A stretch of 41,725 nucleotides of DNA from Opitutus sp. GAS368 (GTDB taxonomy: Bacteria; Verrucomicrobiota; Verrucomicrobiia; Opitutales; Opitutaceae), in the NCBI GenBank assembly GCA_945903545.1, contig CAMDOO010000023.1, positions 1 through 41,725 on the forward strand. The letters are read 5' to 3'. The notes below the pieces were generated by a model. That model saw only the letters and a program-made list of their open reading frames with translations. It ran no database searches and had not been told where the DNA came from. The translations under genes were made by a program, and so were the position numbers. Below are positions 16,387 through 26,002 of this stretch, one piece after another; positions within the stretch are counted from its first letter, which is position 1; each line of letters starts with the position of its first letter.

Positions 16387-16973
16387 GAGCCTTCCTTGCG
16401 TTTTAGTTCCTGAAAGAGTTTGTGCAGTTTCCGTCGGGCGCGAAAAGCCCGAACTTTCACCAGCGAGCCGTTCCATCCGGTCAGCGCGCTGATCTCGGCG
16501 ATCGTCTTTTGCTCGAGGTCGAGCATCTGCACCACCATCCGGTCGTCGGGCCGGAGCTGTTCGAGCAGCTTGTGGACGAGTTCCTTCGCGGCCAGGGCGT
16601 CGCCGGTGTCGACCGCGTTCTCATTGGTCATGACCGCATCGAGCATGTCCGCCTCGTTCTCGGACAAATCCGCCCACCGATACTCCGGCCGGCGCTTCTG
16701 CGCCCGCAGGTGGTCGATGCAGGTCGTCACCGCAATCCGGGAAACCCAGTGCGAGAACGGGACGGCGCCCTGATATTGTGCCATGCGGGTGAACATTTTC
16801 AGAAAAATCTCCTGACTGAGATCCTCCTCGGCCACCCGCCGGGGTAGGTGCGAACGGACGATCCGAATGACCATCGGGTGAAGATGTTCCACAAGTTCCC
16901 GCGCCGCCGCTTGATCGCGCTTTCGGACGCGTTCGAGACAGCCAGCCAAGTCAAACGACTGGTCGTCAGCCAT
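16383..16973 (-). CDS. ECF-type RNA polymerase sigma factor
   Basis: A 196-residue sigma-70 family protein with region 2 (HPMVIRIVRSHLPRRVAEEDLSQEIFLKMFTRMAQYQG ... FSHWVSRIAVTTCIDHLRAQKRRPE) and region 4 (LRPDDRMVVQMLDLEQKTIAEISALTGWNGSLVKVRAFRARRKLHKLF). There is no region 1 or 3, as expected for ECF factors. It is translationally coupled to a small membrane protein and a Spy-like protein, suggesting an autoregulated envelope-stress regulon. The upstream region is shared with the divergent leuA gene. Confidence 0.95.
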   Translation of the reverse strand: MADDQSFDLAGCLERVRKRDQAAARELVEHLHPMVIRIVRSHLPRRVAEEDLSQEIFLKMFTRMAQYQGAVPFSHWVSRIAVTTCIDHLRAQKRRPEYRWADLSENEADMLDAVMTNENAVDTGDALAAKELVHKLLEQLRPDDRMVVQMLDLEQKTIAEISALTGWNGSLVKVRAFRARRKLHKLFQELKRKEGS

Positions 16974-17056
16974 AGGTTGGAAGTGATGGATGCAAGCTCA
17001 GGCACAACATGCAAGACGCTGTTGAACTCAGGCGGTTACCAATGACAGACGGTCGC

Positions 17057-17084
17057 TTGACACTCCCAACGGCGTTGTTTGAGT
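17057..17084 (+). promoter_or_regulatory. Weak candidate promoter for leuA
   Basis: A perfect TTGACA at 17057-17062 with a 16-base gap to TTGAGT (3 of 6 matches to the -10 box). The -35 box is good and the -10 box poor. If used, the leuA leader would be about 170 bases and would include the hairpin at 17134-17175. Confidence 0.3.
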
Positions 17085-17133
17085 CGGCGCCCCGAGATGC
17101 GAAAACTGATCCAGGCCCTTCGACTTACGAAGC

Positions 17134-17175
17134 CGCACGACCTCTGAGCGCGCCGCCTAGCGGCTTGGTCGTGCG
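17134..17175 (+). other. Structured leader upstream of leuA
   Basis: Arms 17134-17142 and 17167-17175 form a perfect 9-bp stem enclosing a second 5-bp stem (17152-17156 with 17160-17164, CTA loop). It lies about 90 bases before the leuA start in the ~290-base gap to the divergent sigma gene. There is no U-tract, no leucine-codon cluster and no T-box signature, so attenuation is not supported; the role is unknown. Confidence 0.45.
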
Positions 17176-17264
17176 CTGGCCTGAGCTTCCGCCGCCGTCC
17201 CGCACGGCGATTTGGTCCGTCGCCTTGAGTCCCATCATCAGTTAACTCGTTTCATCTCTGCGTC

Positions 17265-18929
17265 ATGCAATCCGCTCCCGTCACCAAGTACCGCGCCTTC
17301 CCGCCGGTCAATTTGCCCGGCCGCCAGTGGCCCAACCGCACCCTCAACCTCGCCCCGATCTGGTGCAGTGTCGACCTCCGCGACGGCAACCAGGCCCTCG
17401 CCCAACCGATGAGCGTGGAGGAGAAGCTCGAGTACTTCGAGATGCTGGTGAAAATCGGCTTCAAGGAGATCGAGGTCGGCTTCCCCAGCGCCTCCCAGAT
17501 CGAGTTCGAATTCTGCCGCCGCCTCATCGAGGAAAAACGCATCCCGGCCGACGTCTCCATCCAGATCCTCTGCCAGTGCCGTGAGGACCTGATCGTGCGC
17601 TCGCTTGAGGCCTTGCAGGGCGCCAATCGGATCATCTTCCATCTCTACAACTCGACCTCCCCCAAGCAGCGGGAGTACGTCTTCAACGCGCCCAAGTCCG
17701 AGATCGTGCGGATTGCCACTCACGCCGTCGGCTTCCTGAAGGAAAAGATGAAGCCGCTCGTCGCCGCCGGCACCAAGGTCCGCCTCGAGTACTCGCCCGA
17801 GAGCTTCACCAGCACGGAGCTGGAGTTCGCCCTTGAGATCTGCGAGGCCGTCACTGACGTCTGGCAGCCGACGGTCGCCGACCCGATCATCCTCAACCTG
17901 CCCGCGACAGTCGAGTACGCCACGCCCAACGTCCACGCCGACCAGATCGAGTGGATGTGCACGCATCTCACGCGTCGCGACTGCACCCTCGTCTCGCTCC
18001 ACACCCACAACGACCGCGGCACCGGCGTCGCCGCCACCGAGCTGGCCATGCTGGCCGGCGCGGACCGTGTCGAGGGCACGCTCTTCGGCAACGGCGAGCG
18101 CACCGGCAACCTCGACATCGTCAATGTCGCCCTGAACCTCTACACGCACGGCATCCACCCGGGCCTGGACTTCTCGGACATCAACCACATCCGCGACGTC
18201 TACGAGCGCTGCACCAAGCTCGAGGTGCCGCCGCGCCTGCCCTACGGGGGCGAACTTGTCTTCACCGCGTTCAGCGGCTCGCATCAGGACGCGATCAAGA
18301 AGTCCCTGCCCCACCAGCGGCCCGACCGGCCGTGGGACGTCATCTACATCCCGATCGACCCGGCCGACATCGGTCGCAGTTACAAGGCTATCATCCGCAT
18401 CAACAGCCAGTCCGGCAAGGGCGGCGTCGCCTACGTCCTCGAGCAGGAGTACGGCTTCATGCTGCCAAAGCTCATGCACAAGGAGATCGGCCGCCTCGTG
18501 AACGACCTCGCCGACTCCCGCGGCACCGAGCTCACGCCGGCCGAGCTGAACGAGACCTTCCAACGCGAATACCTCGAGCGCACCAGCCCGGTGGCGCTCG
18601 GCCACTTCAAGACGTCCGAGACCGACAGCGCGGTGTTATGCCGCGTGTCACTCACCTTGGATGGCAAGCCCCTCGAGCTGACCGGCGAGGGCAACGGCCC
18701 GATCGCCGCCTTCGTGCGCGCTCTCGAGAGCACGCCCCTTCCCCGCTTCGAGGTCCTGAGCTACTCCGAGCACTCCCTCGGCCAGGGCGCCGGCGCCCGC
18801 GCGGTCAGCTACATCCAGATCAAGACCGCCCGCGGCCAGACGTACTTCGGCGCCGGGATCGACACCAACATCGAGCTCGCCTCGATCAAGGCCCTCGTCA
18901 GCGCGCTTAACCGCTCGCTGGCGAAATGA
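17265..18929 (+). CDS. leuA: 2-isopropylmalate synthase
   Basis: The first enzyme of leucine biosynthesis, condensing acetyl-CoA with 2-oxoisovalerate. The 554-residue product fits the LeuA type 2 group: an N-terminal KYRAFPPVNLPGRQWPNRTL segment, the catalytic SVDLRDGNQALAQPM, the metal-binding HTHND near residue 247, and NGERTGNLDIVNVALNLY. A C-terminal regulatory (LeuA dimer) domain covers about residues 420-550, where leucine feedback normally acts. The start is the ATG at 17265. No other leu genes are adjacent; rlmN follows after 43 bases and may be co-transcribed. Confidence 0.96.
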   Translation: MQSAPVTKYRAFPPVNLPGRQWPNRTLNLAPIWCSVDLRDGNQALAQPMSVEEKLEYFEMLVKIGFKEIEVGFPSASQIEFEFCRRLIEEKRIPADVSIQILCQCREDLIVRSLEALQGANRIIFHLYNSTSPKQREYVFNAPKSEIVRIATHAVGFLKEKMKPLVAAGTKVRLEYSPESFTSTELEFALEICEAVTDVWQPTVADPIILNLPATVEYATPNVHADQIEWMCTHLTRRDCTLVSLHTHNDRGTGVAATELAMLAGADRVEGTLFGNGERTGNLDIVNVALNLYTHGIHPGLDFSDINHIRDVYERCTKLEVPPRLPYGGELVFTAFSGSHQDAIKKSLPHQRPDRPWDVIYIPIDPADIGRSYKAIIRINSQSGKGGVAYVLEQEYGFMLPKLMHKEIGRLVNDLADSRGTELTPAELNETFQREYLERTSPVALGHFKTSETDSAVLCRVSLTLDGKPLELTGEGNGPIAAFVRALESTPLPRFEVLSYSEHSLGQGAGARAVSYIQIKTARGQTYFGAGIDTNIELASIKALVSALNRSLAK

Positions 18930-18972
18930 CCCGGACAACCGCCCGGTCCCGCCGACCCGTGCCGACCCTGCG

Positions 18973-20110
<1,138 letters not shown>

Positions 20111-20115
<5 letters not shown>

Positions 20116-20203
20116 GGCGCGTCACTCCGTGACCGCCGGGCTTACCCAAGAGAATTACGAAGCCATGGGCCGCCCCGGCGGCGAGCGGAGTCACCGCCCT
20201 ACC
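20111..20203. repeat. REP-like hairpin element 1 (GGTAGGG family)
   Basis: The outer arms GGTAGGGCG (20111-20119) and CGCCCTACC (20195-20203) are complementary, and the next ~9 bases pair imperfectly. Inside lie smaller hairpins GTCAC-TCC-GTGAC (20121-20133) and CCGCC-CCG-GCGG. The left end contains the rlmN stop codon. Together with elements at 24838, 32225 and 37646 it forms a dispersed family. Confidence 0.75.
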
Positions 20204-20235
20204 ACGGAATCGTCCCCCTCCGTCCCCACGGCCAC

Positions 20236-20266
20236 TTGACGAAACGCCCAATCTTTTCTTCATACC
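20236..20266 (+). promoter_or_regulatory. Weak candidate promoter for the ABC cluster
   Basis: TTGACG at 20236-20241 (5 of 6 to -35) is followed after 19 bases by CATACC, a poor -10 box, in a locally AT-rich patch. About 100 bases of pyrimidine-rich leader would precede the ATP-binding gene. Low confidence; the spacing is long. Confidence 0.25.
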
Positions 20267-20368
20267 GGCTCCCCCGCAGTCGCTTTTCCCTTCCCCGTTC
20301 GTCAGTTCCCCGTTCCCCTCGCGTTCCCTCCCCTGCCGCGCCGCGCGGCTGAATCCGTTCCCTTTCCC

Positions 20369-21091
20369 ATGATTGAAGTCAAAGGTCTCGTAAAAACCTA
20401 TGGCACCAAGCGCGCCGTCGACGGTGTCACGTTCAGCGTGCGCCGCGGCGACATCCTCGGTTTCCTCGGACCGAACGGCGCCGGCAAGTCCACCACCATG
20501 AAGGTCATCACGGGTTACCTTCCCCCCACCGCGGGCTCCGTGACCGTCGACGGCATTGACGTCACCCAGGACCCCGTCGCCACCAAGCGCCGCATCGGCT
20601 ACCTGCCCGAGAGCGCGCCGGCCTACGGCGAGATGACCGTCACCGAGTACCTCAACTTCCTCGCCGACATCCGCGGCTACCGCACGAAGGAAACCCGCCG
20701 GGTCCAGGTCGAGCGCGCCATCGGCCTGACGCATCTCGACGGCGTCCGCCGCCAGACCATCGAGACCCTCTCCAAGGGCTACCGCCAGCGCGTCGGGTTC
20801 GCCCAGGCCCTGCTCCACGATCCCGCCGTGCTCGTGCTCGACGAACCTACCGACGGCCTCGACCCGAACCAGAAGTACGAGGTGCGACTCCTCATCCGCC
20901 AGATGGCGGCCGAGAAGGCCGTCATCCTCTCGACCCACATCCTCGAGGAGGTCGATGCCATCTGCAACCGGGTCATCATCATCTCGCAGGGCAAGCTCGT
21001 CTGCGACGAGACGCCCGAAAAGATGCACGCCCGCAAGGCCGGTGCCCGCCTCGACGAGATCTTCCGCCAGCTCACCCTTACCGACGTCTAA
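20369..21091 (+). CDS. ABC transporter ATP-binding protein (GldA-like)
   Basis: The 240-residue ATPase has Walker A GPNGAGKSTTMK (about residues 35-46), a Q-loop region, a shortened signature SKGYRQRVGFAQAL, Walker B VLVLDEPTDGLDPNQ and the switch histidine in ILSTHILEEV. It starts a four-gene cluster with a permease, a GldG-like protein and a DUF4340 protein, all on one strand with gaps of 6-34 bases. In Bacteroidetes the equivalent GldA/F/G set is needed for gliding, but the same cluster is common in non-gliding phyla, so gliding should not be assumed. The substrate is unknown. Confidence 0.92.
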   Translation: MIEVKGLVKTYGTKRAVDGVTFSVRRGDILGFLGPNGAGKSTTMKVITGYLPPTAGSVTVDGIDVTQDPVATKRRIGYLPESAPAYGEMTVTEYLNFLADIRGYRTKETRRVQVERAIGLTHLDGVRRQTIETLSKGYRQRVGFAQALLHDPAVLVLDEPTDGLDPNQKYEVRLLIRQMAAEKAVILSTHILEEVDAICNRVIIISQGKLVCDETPEKMHARKAGARLDEIFRQLTLTDV

Positions 21092-21103
21092 GCCCCGCCG
21101 CCC

Positions 21104-21829
21104 ATGTCGCAGATCTGCCCCCTCTTCAAACGCGAGTTCCTCGGCTACTTCCGGTCGCCGGTGGCCTACGTCTTCCTCGTCGCCTTCGTCGTCATCTCGG
21201 TCTCGCTGAGCTTCTCGCCCTTCGGCGGGTTCTTCGGCTCAAACGACGCCAGCGTCCGGCTCTACTTCTCGTTTTATCCCTGGCTCTTTCTCTTCCTCGT
21301 TCCCGCCGTGGGCATGCGCCTCTGGTCCGAGGAGCGCCGCACCGGCACGATCGAACTGCTCTTCACGCTGCCCGTCACCCGCCTCGAGGCCGTCCTCGGG
21401 AAATTCTTCGCCGCCTGGGCCTTCCTCACCCTCGCGATCCTCTCCAGCCTCACGCTGGCGTTCACCATCGCATACCTCGGGCAGCCCGACTGGGGCGTGG
21501 TTTTCAGCACCTACCTCGGGGCCATCCTCATGGCCGGCGGCTACCTCGGCGTCTGCTCGCTGATGTCCGCCCTGACCAAGAACCAGGTCATCAGCTTCGT
21601 CCTCGGCCTCATCGCCTGCGGCGCCCTGCTCATGCTCGGCTTCAGCGGCTTCACCGCCACCCTCGAGTCGTTCCTCCCGGTCGCCGCGGCCGACGCCATC
21701 GCCAACTTCAGCTTCTCGACCCACTTCGAGGGCTTCACCCGCGGCATCATCGATGCCCGTGACGTCGTGTTCTTCCTTTCGCTAATGGGCTTCACCCTGT
21801 TTCTCAACGTCGTCGCCCTTGACCGCTGA
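21104..21829 (+). CDS. ABC-2 type permease (GldF-like)
   Basis: A 241-residue membrane protein with six predicted helices. The N-terminal CPLFKREFLGYFRSPVAYVFL and the WSEERRTGTIELLFTLPVTRLEAVLGKF segment are typical of ABC-2 permeases of this group. It starts 12 bases after the ATPase gene and ends six bases before the GldG-like gene, so the subunits are made together. Confidence 0.92.
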   Translation: MSQICPLFKREFLGYFRSPVAYVFLVAFVVISVSLSFSPFGGFFGSNDASVRLYFSFYPWLFLFLVPAVGMRLWSEERRTGTIELLFTLPVTRLEAVLGKFFAAWAFLTLAILSSLTLAFTIAYLGQPDWGVVFSTYLGAILMAGGYLGVCSLMSALTKNQVISFVLGLIACGALLMLGFSGFTATLESFLPVAAADAIANFSFSTHFEGFTRGIIDARDVVFFLSLMGFTLFLNVVALDR

Positions 21830-21835
21830 TCCGCC

Positions 21836-23710
21836 ATGAAATCCAGCCGCGTCACCCTTACCGTCCTCCTCCTTTTCTTCGGGCTCGTCCTCGTCAACTA
21901 CCTCGCGTCGTCGCTGCCCGCGCGCCTCGACGTGACGGCCGACCGGATCTACACGCTCTCCGCCGGCACCAAGTCCCTCCTCGGCAAGATCGAGGAGCCG
22001 GTCACGCTCGACTTCTACTTCACCCGCAGCGCGAACGGCCTGCCCATCGCCGCCAAGAACTACGCCGACCGCGTCGAGGAGATCCTCCGCCAGTACGCCC
22101 GCTCCTCGGGCGGAAAACTCCAGCTCAACCTCATCGACCCGCGCCCCGACACCCCGGAGGAGGAGCGCGCCGGCCTCGCCGGCATCGCCGCCCAGGCCCT
22201 GCCCTCCGGCGACCGCATCTCCCTCGGCCTCGTCGCCACCCAGGCCGGCCAGCAGAAGGTCATCGCCGCCATCGTCCCGCAGCGCGAGGCGTTCCTCGAG
22301 TACGACCTGTCGCAGCTGATCGCCAAGGTCCAGCAGCTCGACCGCAAGAAACTCGGTGTCCTCTCCACCCTGCCGATCATGGAGACCCAGAACCGGGCCC
22401 TGCAGATGCAGGGCCGCGGCGTCGAGGGCCAGGTCATCGCCCAAGAATGGGGCAACACCTTTGATCTTGTCGCCGTCGATGCCGGCGCCAGCACCCTCCC
22501 GGCCGGCCTCGATGCCCTCGCCATCATCCATCCGCAGGCCCTGCGCCCGTCGCTCCAATACGAAATCGACCAGTTCATCCTCGGCGGCCGCCCCGTCTTC
22601 GTCGCCCTCGACCCGTCCTCGCTCTCCAACAAGCGCCAGGCGGCCACCATGCTCGCCATGGGCAGTCTGCCTCCCAACGTTTCCAGCGAGCTCCCCACCC
22701 TGCTGCAGGCCTATGGCGTGGACTTCGATGCGGGGAGTGTCGTTGGTGACGCCAACCGCGCCGCGCCCGTGCCGGACGCGTCCGGCAACATGGTCCGCAC
22801 TCCCGTCTGGCCGATCATGCAGGCGGCCGATTTCAACAGCGCCGTCCAGCCGGCCAGCCAGATCAACCGGGTCTGGTTCATCGAGCCGGGCGCCCTCTCG
22901 GCCCGGGCCGGGGCCAAGACCACCTTCACGCCCGTCGTGCAGACCACCGACGCGGCCGGCCTGCTCACGCCGGAGATGCTCATTTCCAGCAGCAGCGAGC
23001 TCCTGACGCGCGCCATCAAGCCCAGCGGCCGGAAGACGCTCGCCGCCCTCGTCACCGGCAAGTTTCCCTCCGCCTTTCCCAACGGTGCCCCGGCCGAAGA
23101 ACCCGATCCCGCCAATCCCAGGCCCGCCGTCATCGTGCCCAAGGCCGGACTCAAGGAATCGTCCGGCAACTCGACGGTCTTCATCGTGGCCGACACCGAT
23201 TGGATGCTCGACGCCGTCGCGGCCCGGAAGAGCTCGTTCCTCGGCCAGGTCTATGTCCAGCCGCAGGGCGACAACCTCGCCTTCGCCACCAACGTGATGG
23301 AATACCTCGGCGGCTCGTCCGACCTGATCTCCATCCGCAGCAAGGGCAGCGCCGCCCGGCCCTTCGAAGTCGTGCAGGGCATGGAGGTTGAGGCCGACCG
23401 CCAGTACCAGGAGAAGGCCGCCGGACTCGAGCGGCGCATCACCGAGATCCAGACCCGGCTCTCCGAACTCGCCGGCAAGAACGAGGACAACCTTAAGCTC
23501 GTCGCCTCCGCTGAAACCACCAAGGCCATCGAAGAGGCCCGCCGCGAGCAGGCTGTCCTCCGCGGTCAGGTCCGCGAGATCCGCCGCGCCCTCCGCGAGG
23601 GCATCGACGCTCTCGAGAACAAGCTGCTCGTGAGCAATCTTGTCGTCGCCCCCGTGCTGCTCTGCGCCTTCGGCCTGTGGTTCCACAAGCGCCGCCGCCG
23701 CGCCGCCTGA
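21836..23710 (+). CDS. GldG-family ABC-type auxiliary protein
   Basis: The 624-residue protein has an N-terminal membrane helix (VTLTVLLLFFGLVLVNYLASSL). A large extracytoplasmic region begins RLDVTADRIYTLSAGTKSLLGKIEEPVTLDFYFT, the signature of the GldG/ABC_transp_aux family. A coiled-coil follows at about residues 525-595 (QEKAAGLERRITEIQTRLSEL ...) with a C-terminal helix (LVVAPVLLCAFGLWF) and a basic end. Family members associate with the permease; their biochemical role is unsettled. Confidence 0.9.
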   Translation: MKSSRVTLTVLLLFFGLVLVNYLASSLPARLDVTADRIYTLSAGTKSLLGKIEEPVTLDFYFTRSANGLPIAAKNYADRVEEILRQYARSSGGKLQLNLIDPRPDTPEEERAGLAGIAAQALPSGDRISLGLVATQAGQQKVIAAIVPQREAFLEYDLSQLIAKVQQLDRKKLGVLSTLPIMETQNRALQMQGRGVEGQVIAQEWGNTFDLVAVDAGASTLPAGLDALAIIHPQALRPSLQYEIDQFILGGRPVFVALDPSSLSNKRQAATMLAMGSLPPNVSSELPTLLQAYGVDFDAGSVVGDANRAAPVPDASGNMVRTPVWPIMQAADFNSAVQPASQINRVWFIEPGALSARAGAKTTFTPVVQTTDAAGLLTPEMLISSSSELLTRAIKPSGRKTLAALVTGKFPSAFPNGAPAEEPDPANPRPAVIVPKAGLKESSGNSTVFIVADTDWMLDAVAARKSSFLGQVYVQPQGDNLAFATNVMEYLGGSSDLISIRSKGSAARPFEVVQGMEVEADRQYQEKAAGLERRITEIQTRLSELAGKNEDNLKLVASAETTKAIEEARREQAVLRGQVREIRRALREGIDALENKLLVSNLVVAPVLLCAFGLWFHKRRRRAA

Positions 23711-23744
23711 ACCGGTCCGCCCCTTTCCGAACCGTCGCCCCCCG

Positions 23745-24839
23745 ATGAAGCTGAAATCGCTCGCCCTTGTTGTCGCTGTCCTCGCGGTCCTTTCCGCCCT
23801 CACTTGGTTTGTCCAGCGCCCGGCCCCCGTGCCGCCGGCGGATCCCCGCGTGGGCCAATCCCTGCTCGCCGACGCCGTCGTCAAGCAGGCGGCCCGTCTG
23901 GTCGTGACCACCCCGGAAGTCACCGTCACCATGGTCAAGGGCACGGGTGACCAATGGAGCGTCGCCAACTACCACGATTTCCCCGCCGACATCGGCAAGC
24001 TCATCCGACTCGTCGACGTGCTCCAGGAAGCCAAGCTCGAGCGACTCGTCACCACCAGCCCGGGCTACATTGCGCGGCTGGGCTTCGGCGATTCCCGCCT
24101 CGCGCTCCAGGACGCGGCCGGCAAGGAGATCTGGAACTTGTCCATCGGGAAGCTCGCCGAGAAGGGCGGCACCTTCGTCCAGTTCGCCGGCGAGACCAAG
24201 GCCTTCCTCGGCAACTTCACCGTCTACCTCGACTCCGATCCGGAGAGCTGGGCCGACCACCAGCTCATCGAGCTGAAGACCGACTCCATCGCCGCGCTGG
24301 AGCTGAACTTCCCCGAGGAGGGTGGCCGCAACCTGCGCTTCACCCGTGCCAAGGTGGCGGATCCGTTCACCGCCGACGGCTTCAGCCCGAAGCAGGAAAT
24401 CCTCAACAATCTAGTCGCACTGCACACCTCCGTGCGTTTCACCGCGACCGAGTCGACCGACAGCTCCGGTGCCCGCGCCGCCCAACCGCGCTCCCGCACC
24501 GTCAAGCTCACGACCTTCGACGGCAAGAGTGTCACCCTCACCTACGCACAGAAGCTCGCCCCCAAGGTCGAGCAGCGCCCCGACCAGGGCGAATACGTGG
24601 GCGCACCCGAGCCGGTCTACGCCACCATCGTCCACTCCGACGCCACGGCCCCCGTCAACGCCCTGATGAAAAAGCGCGCCTTCCGCGTGCAGGAATCGCT
24701 GTTCACCAATCTCCCCGCCAAGATCGACGACCTGATCGACCGGCCGCCGCCGCCCCCGGCCAGCCTGAGCAACCAGCCTTCCGCGCCCACGGCCCCCGCC
24801 ACCGGCCCCGCGTCGTCCTTCCGGATGCCGGGAAACTAA
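23745..24839 (+). CDS. DUF4340 domain-containing protein
   Basis: A 364-residue protein with an N-terminal membrane helix (LALVVAVLAVLSALTWFV). DUF4340 repeats follow; the recurring pattern of short beta segments such as WSVANYHDFPADIGKLIRLVDVLQEAKLERLVT and RLGFGDSRLALQD is typical. The tail is Pro/Ala-rich. The frame is open upstream, but the ATG at 23745 gives the membrane anchor at the N-terminus. DUF4340 proteins regularly follow GldG-like genes. Its TAA stop runs directly into a GGTAGGG repeat. Confidence 0.88.
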   Translation: MKLKSLALVVAVLAVLSALTWFVQRPAPVPPADPRVGQSLLADAVVKQAARLVVTTPEVTVTMVKGTGDQWSVANYHDFPADIGKLIRLVDVLQEAKLERLVTTSPGYIARLGFGDSRLALQDAAGKEIWNLSIGKLAEKGGTFVQFAGETKAFLGNFTVYLDSDPESWADHQLIELKTDSIAALELNFPEEGGRNLRFTRAKVADPFTADGFSPKQEILNNLVALHTSVRFTATESTDSSGARAAQPRSRTVKLTTFDGKSVTLTYAQKLAPKVEQRPDQGEYVGAPEPVYATIVHSDATAPVNALMKKRAFRVQESLFTNLPAKIDDLIDRPPPPPASLSNQPSAPTAPATGPASSFRMPGN

Positions 24840-24890
24840 GGTAGGGGCGCCTGTCCCCAGGCGCCCTGGGCAGGGCCGGACGTCCCGGCG
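24838..24890. repeat. REP-like hairpin element 2 (GGTAGGG family)
   Basis: It begins AAGGTAGGGG, where the two A are the end of the DUF4340 stop codon. A perfect 9-bp stem with a TCCC loop follows (24845-24853, 24858-24866), then a second stem (24875-24879 with 24885-24889). The TCCC loop is shared with the element at 37646. Confidence 0.75.
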
Positions 24891-24912
24891 GGCCGTCTGC
24901 GATGCCGTCTGT

Positions 24913-24994
24913 GATGTAGGAGCCTGCTTGCAGGCGATGGCTTCGGCCCCCGCCACGCACATCGAGTCTTCGCCTGCGAGCAGGCTCCTACATC
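24913..24994. repeat. REP-like inverted repeat (TGTAGGAGCCTGC type)
   Basis: Arms 24913-24937 and 24970-24994 are complementary at 24 of 25 positions, 32 bases apart. Each arm itself can form a small hairpin (GCCTGC-TT-GCAGGC). The sequence resembles REP units known from Pseudomonas that are moved by RAYT transposases; no such transposase is in the window. Confidence 0.8.
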
Positions 24995-25077
24995 CATAAC
25001 CATTGGGAACCCCATCCGCGTCATGGGCCAAATCCCCGCTTTACGGCCCCGGGGCTTTGCCTTTCCGTCTTCCCTCC

Positions 25078-25956
25078 ATGACGCCTGACCGGCCGATCTC
25101 CGATCTCTTCACGCAACACCGTCCCTTGCGCTCGCTCGAGTTCTTCCCACCGAAGGACGATGCCGGCGTCGAGGCTCTGCGCCAGACCGCCACCGCCCTC
25201 AAGCGCATCGCGCCCGATTTTGTCTCCGTGACCTATGGTGCCGGCGGCAGCACCCGCGAGCGCACCGCCCAGGTCTGCGAGTTCCTGCGCCGCGACTTCG
25301 GTTTCACCGTGATGCCCCACCTCACCTGCGTCGGCCATTCGCGCGCCGAGCTGGGTGAGATGGCCGACCGCATCCACGCCGGCGGCTTCCGCAACATCAT
25401 GACCCTCCGCGGCGACCCGCCCAAGGGTCAGACCGAGTTCGTCCCTTACAAGGACGGCCTCCGTTACGCCAACGACCTCGTCGCCCTGCTCAAGGCTAAG
25501 CACGCCGACTTCTGCCTCGGCGTCGGCGGTTACCCCGAGACTCATCCCGAGGCGCCCTCGCCCGCCGCCGACCTGGAAAACCTTAAGCGTAAGGTCGACG
25601 CCGGCGCCGCGTTCGTGACCACCCAGATGTTTTTCGACAACGACCTTTTCTACCGCTTCGTCGACCGCTGTCGCGCCACTGGGATCAAGATCCCGATCGT
25701 GCCCGGAATCATGCCCGTGCTGACGCTCAAGCAGATCCAGCGCTTCACCGCCATGGTCGGCACCTCGCTGCCGCCGCAGTTGGTCAAGCGCCTCGAGGCC
25801 GCCGGGGACAACCATGAAGCCATGGAAGCCGTCGGACTCGACTGGGCCCTCACCCAGATCCGCGACCTCCTCGCCCGCGGCACCCCCGGCTACCACCTCT
25901 ACATCATGAACCGCGCGAAGGGCGCCCTCGCCCTCGCCGCCGGTTTGGCCGCCTGA
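25078..25956 (+). CDS. metF: Methylenetetrahydrofolate reductase
   Basis: Reduces 5,10-methylene-THF to 5-methyl-THF for methionine synthesis, using FAD. The 292-residue length is that of bacterial MetF. Motifs are SLEFFPPKDDAG (substrate and flavin region), DFVSVTYGAGGSTRERT, MPHLTCVGHSRAEL, GFRNIMTLRGDPPKG, GVGGYPETHPEAPS, FVTTQMFFDNDLFYRFVDRC and VPGIMPVLTLKQIQRF. The start is the ATG at 25078. The upstream gap is filled by two REP-like elements, and I see no SAM-riboswitch core there. Confidence 0.96.
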   Translation: MTPDRPISDLFTQHRPLRSLEFFPPKDDAGVEALRQTATALKRIAPDFVSVTYGAGGSTRERTAQVCEFLRRDFGFTVMPHLTCVGHSRAELGEMADRIHAGGFRNIMTLRGDPPKGQTEFVPYKDGLRYANDLVALLKAKHADFCLGVGGYPETHPEAPSPAADLENLKRKVDAGAAFVTTQMFFDNDLFYRFVDRCRATGIKIPIVPGIMPVLTLKQIQRFTAMVGTSLPPQLVKRLEAAGDNHEAMEAVGLDWALTQIRDLLARGTPGYHLYIMNRAKGALALAAGLAA

Positions 25957-26002
25957 GTGGGGCTGCGCTGCATTCCGTGTCTCGTTTTCCAGACTCTACC
26001 CG

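Noticed and set aside
16974-17264. T-box or leucine attenuator upstream of leuA
   Set aside because: There is no T-box sequence, no run of Leu codons in a short leader frame and no terminator U-tract; only a generic hairpin is seen.
17238-18605. 455-codon minus-strand frame opposite leuA
   Set aside because: Antisense shadow of a complete LeuA; low-complexity Gly/Glu/Asp composition.
20369-24839. Gliding motility machinery
   Set aside because: The ABC/GldG/DUF4340 set alone is widespread in non-gliding bacteria, and no other gld or spr genes are in the window.
24840-25077. SAM or cobalamin riboswitch upstream of metF
   Set aside because: The gap is explained by two REP-like elements and shows no conserved riboswitch core.
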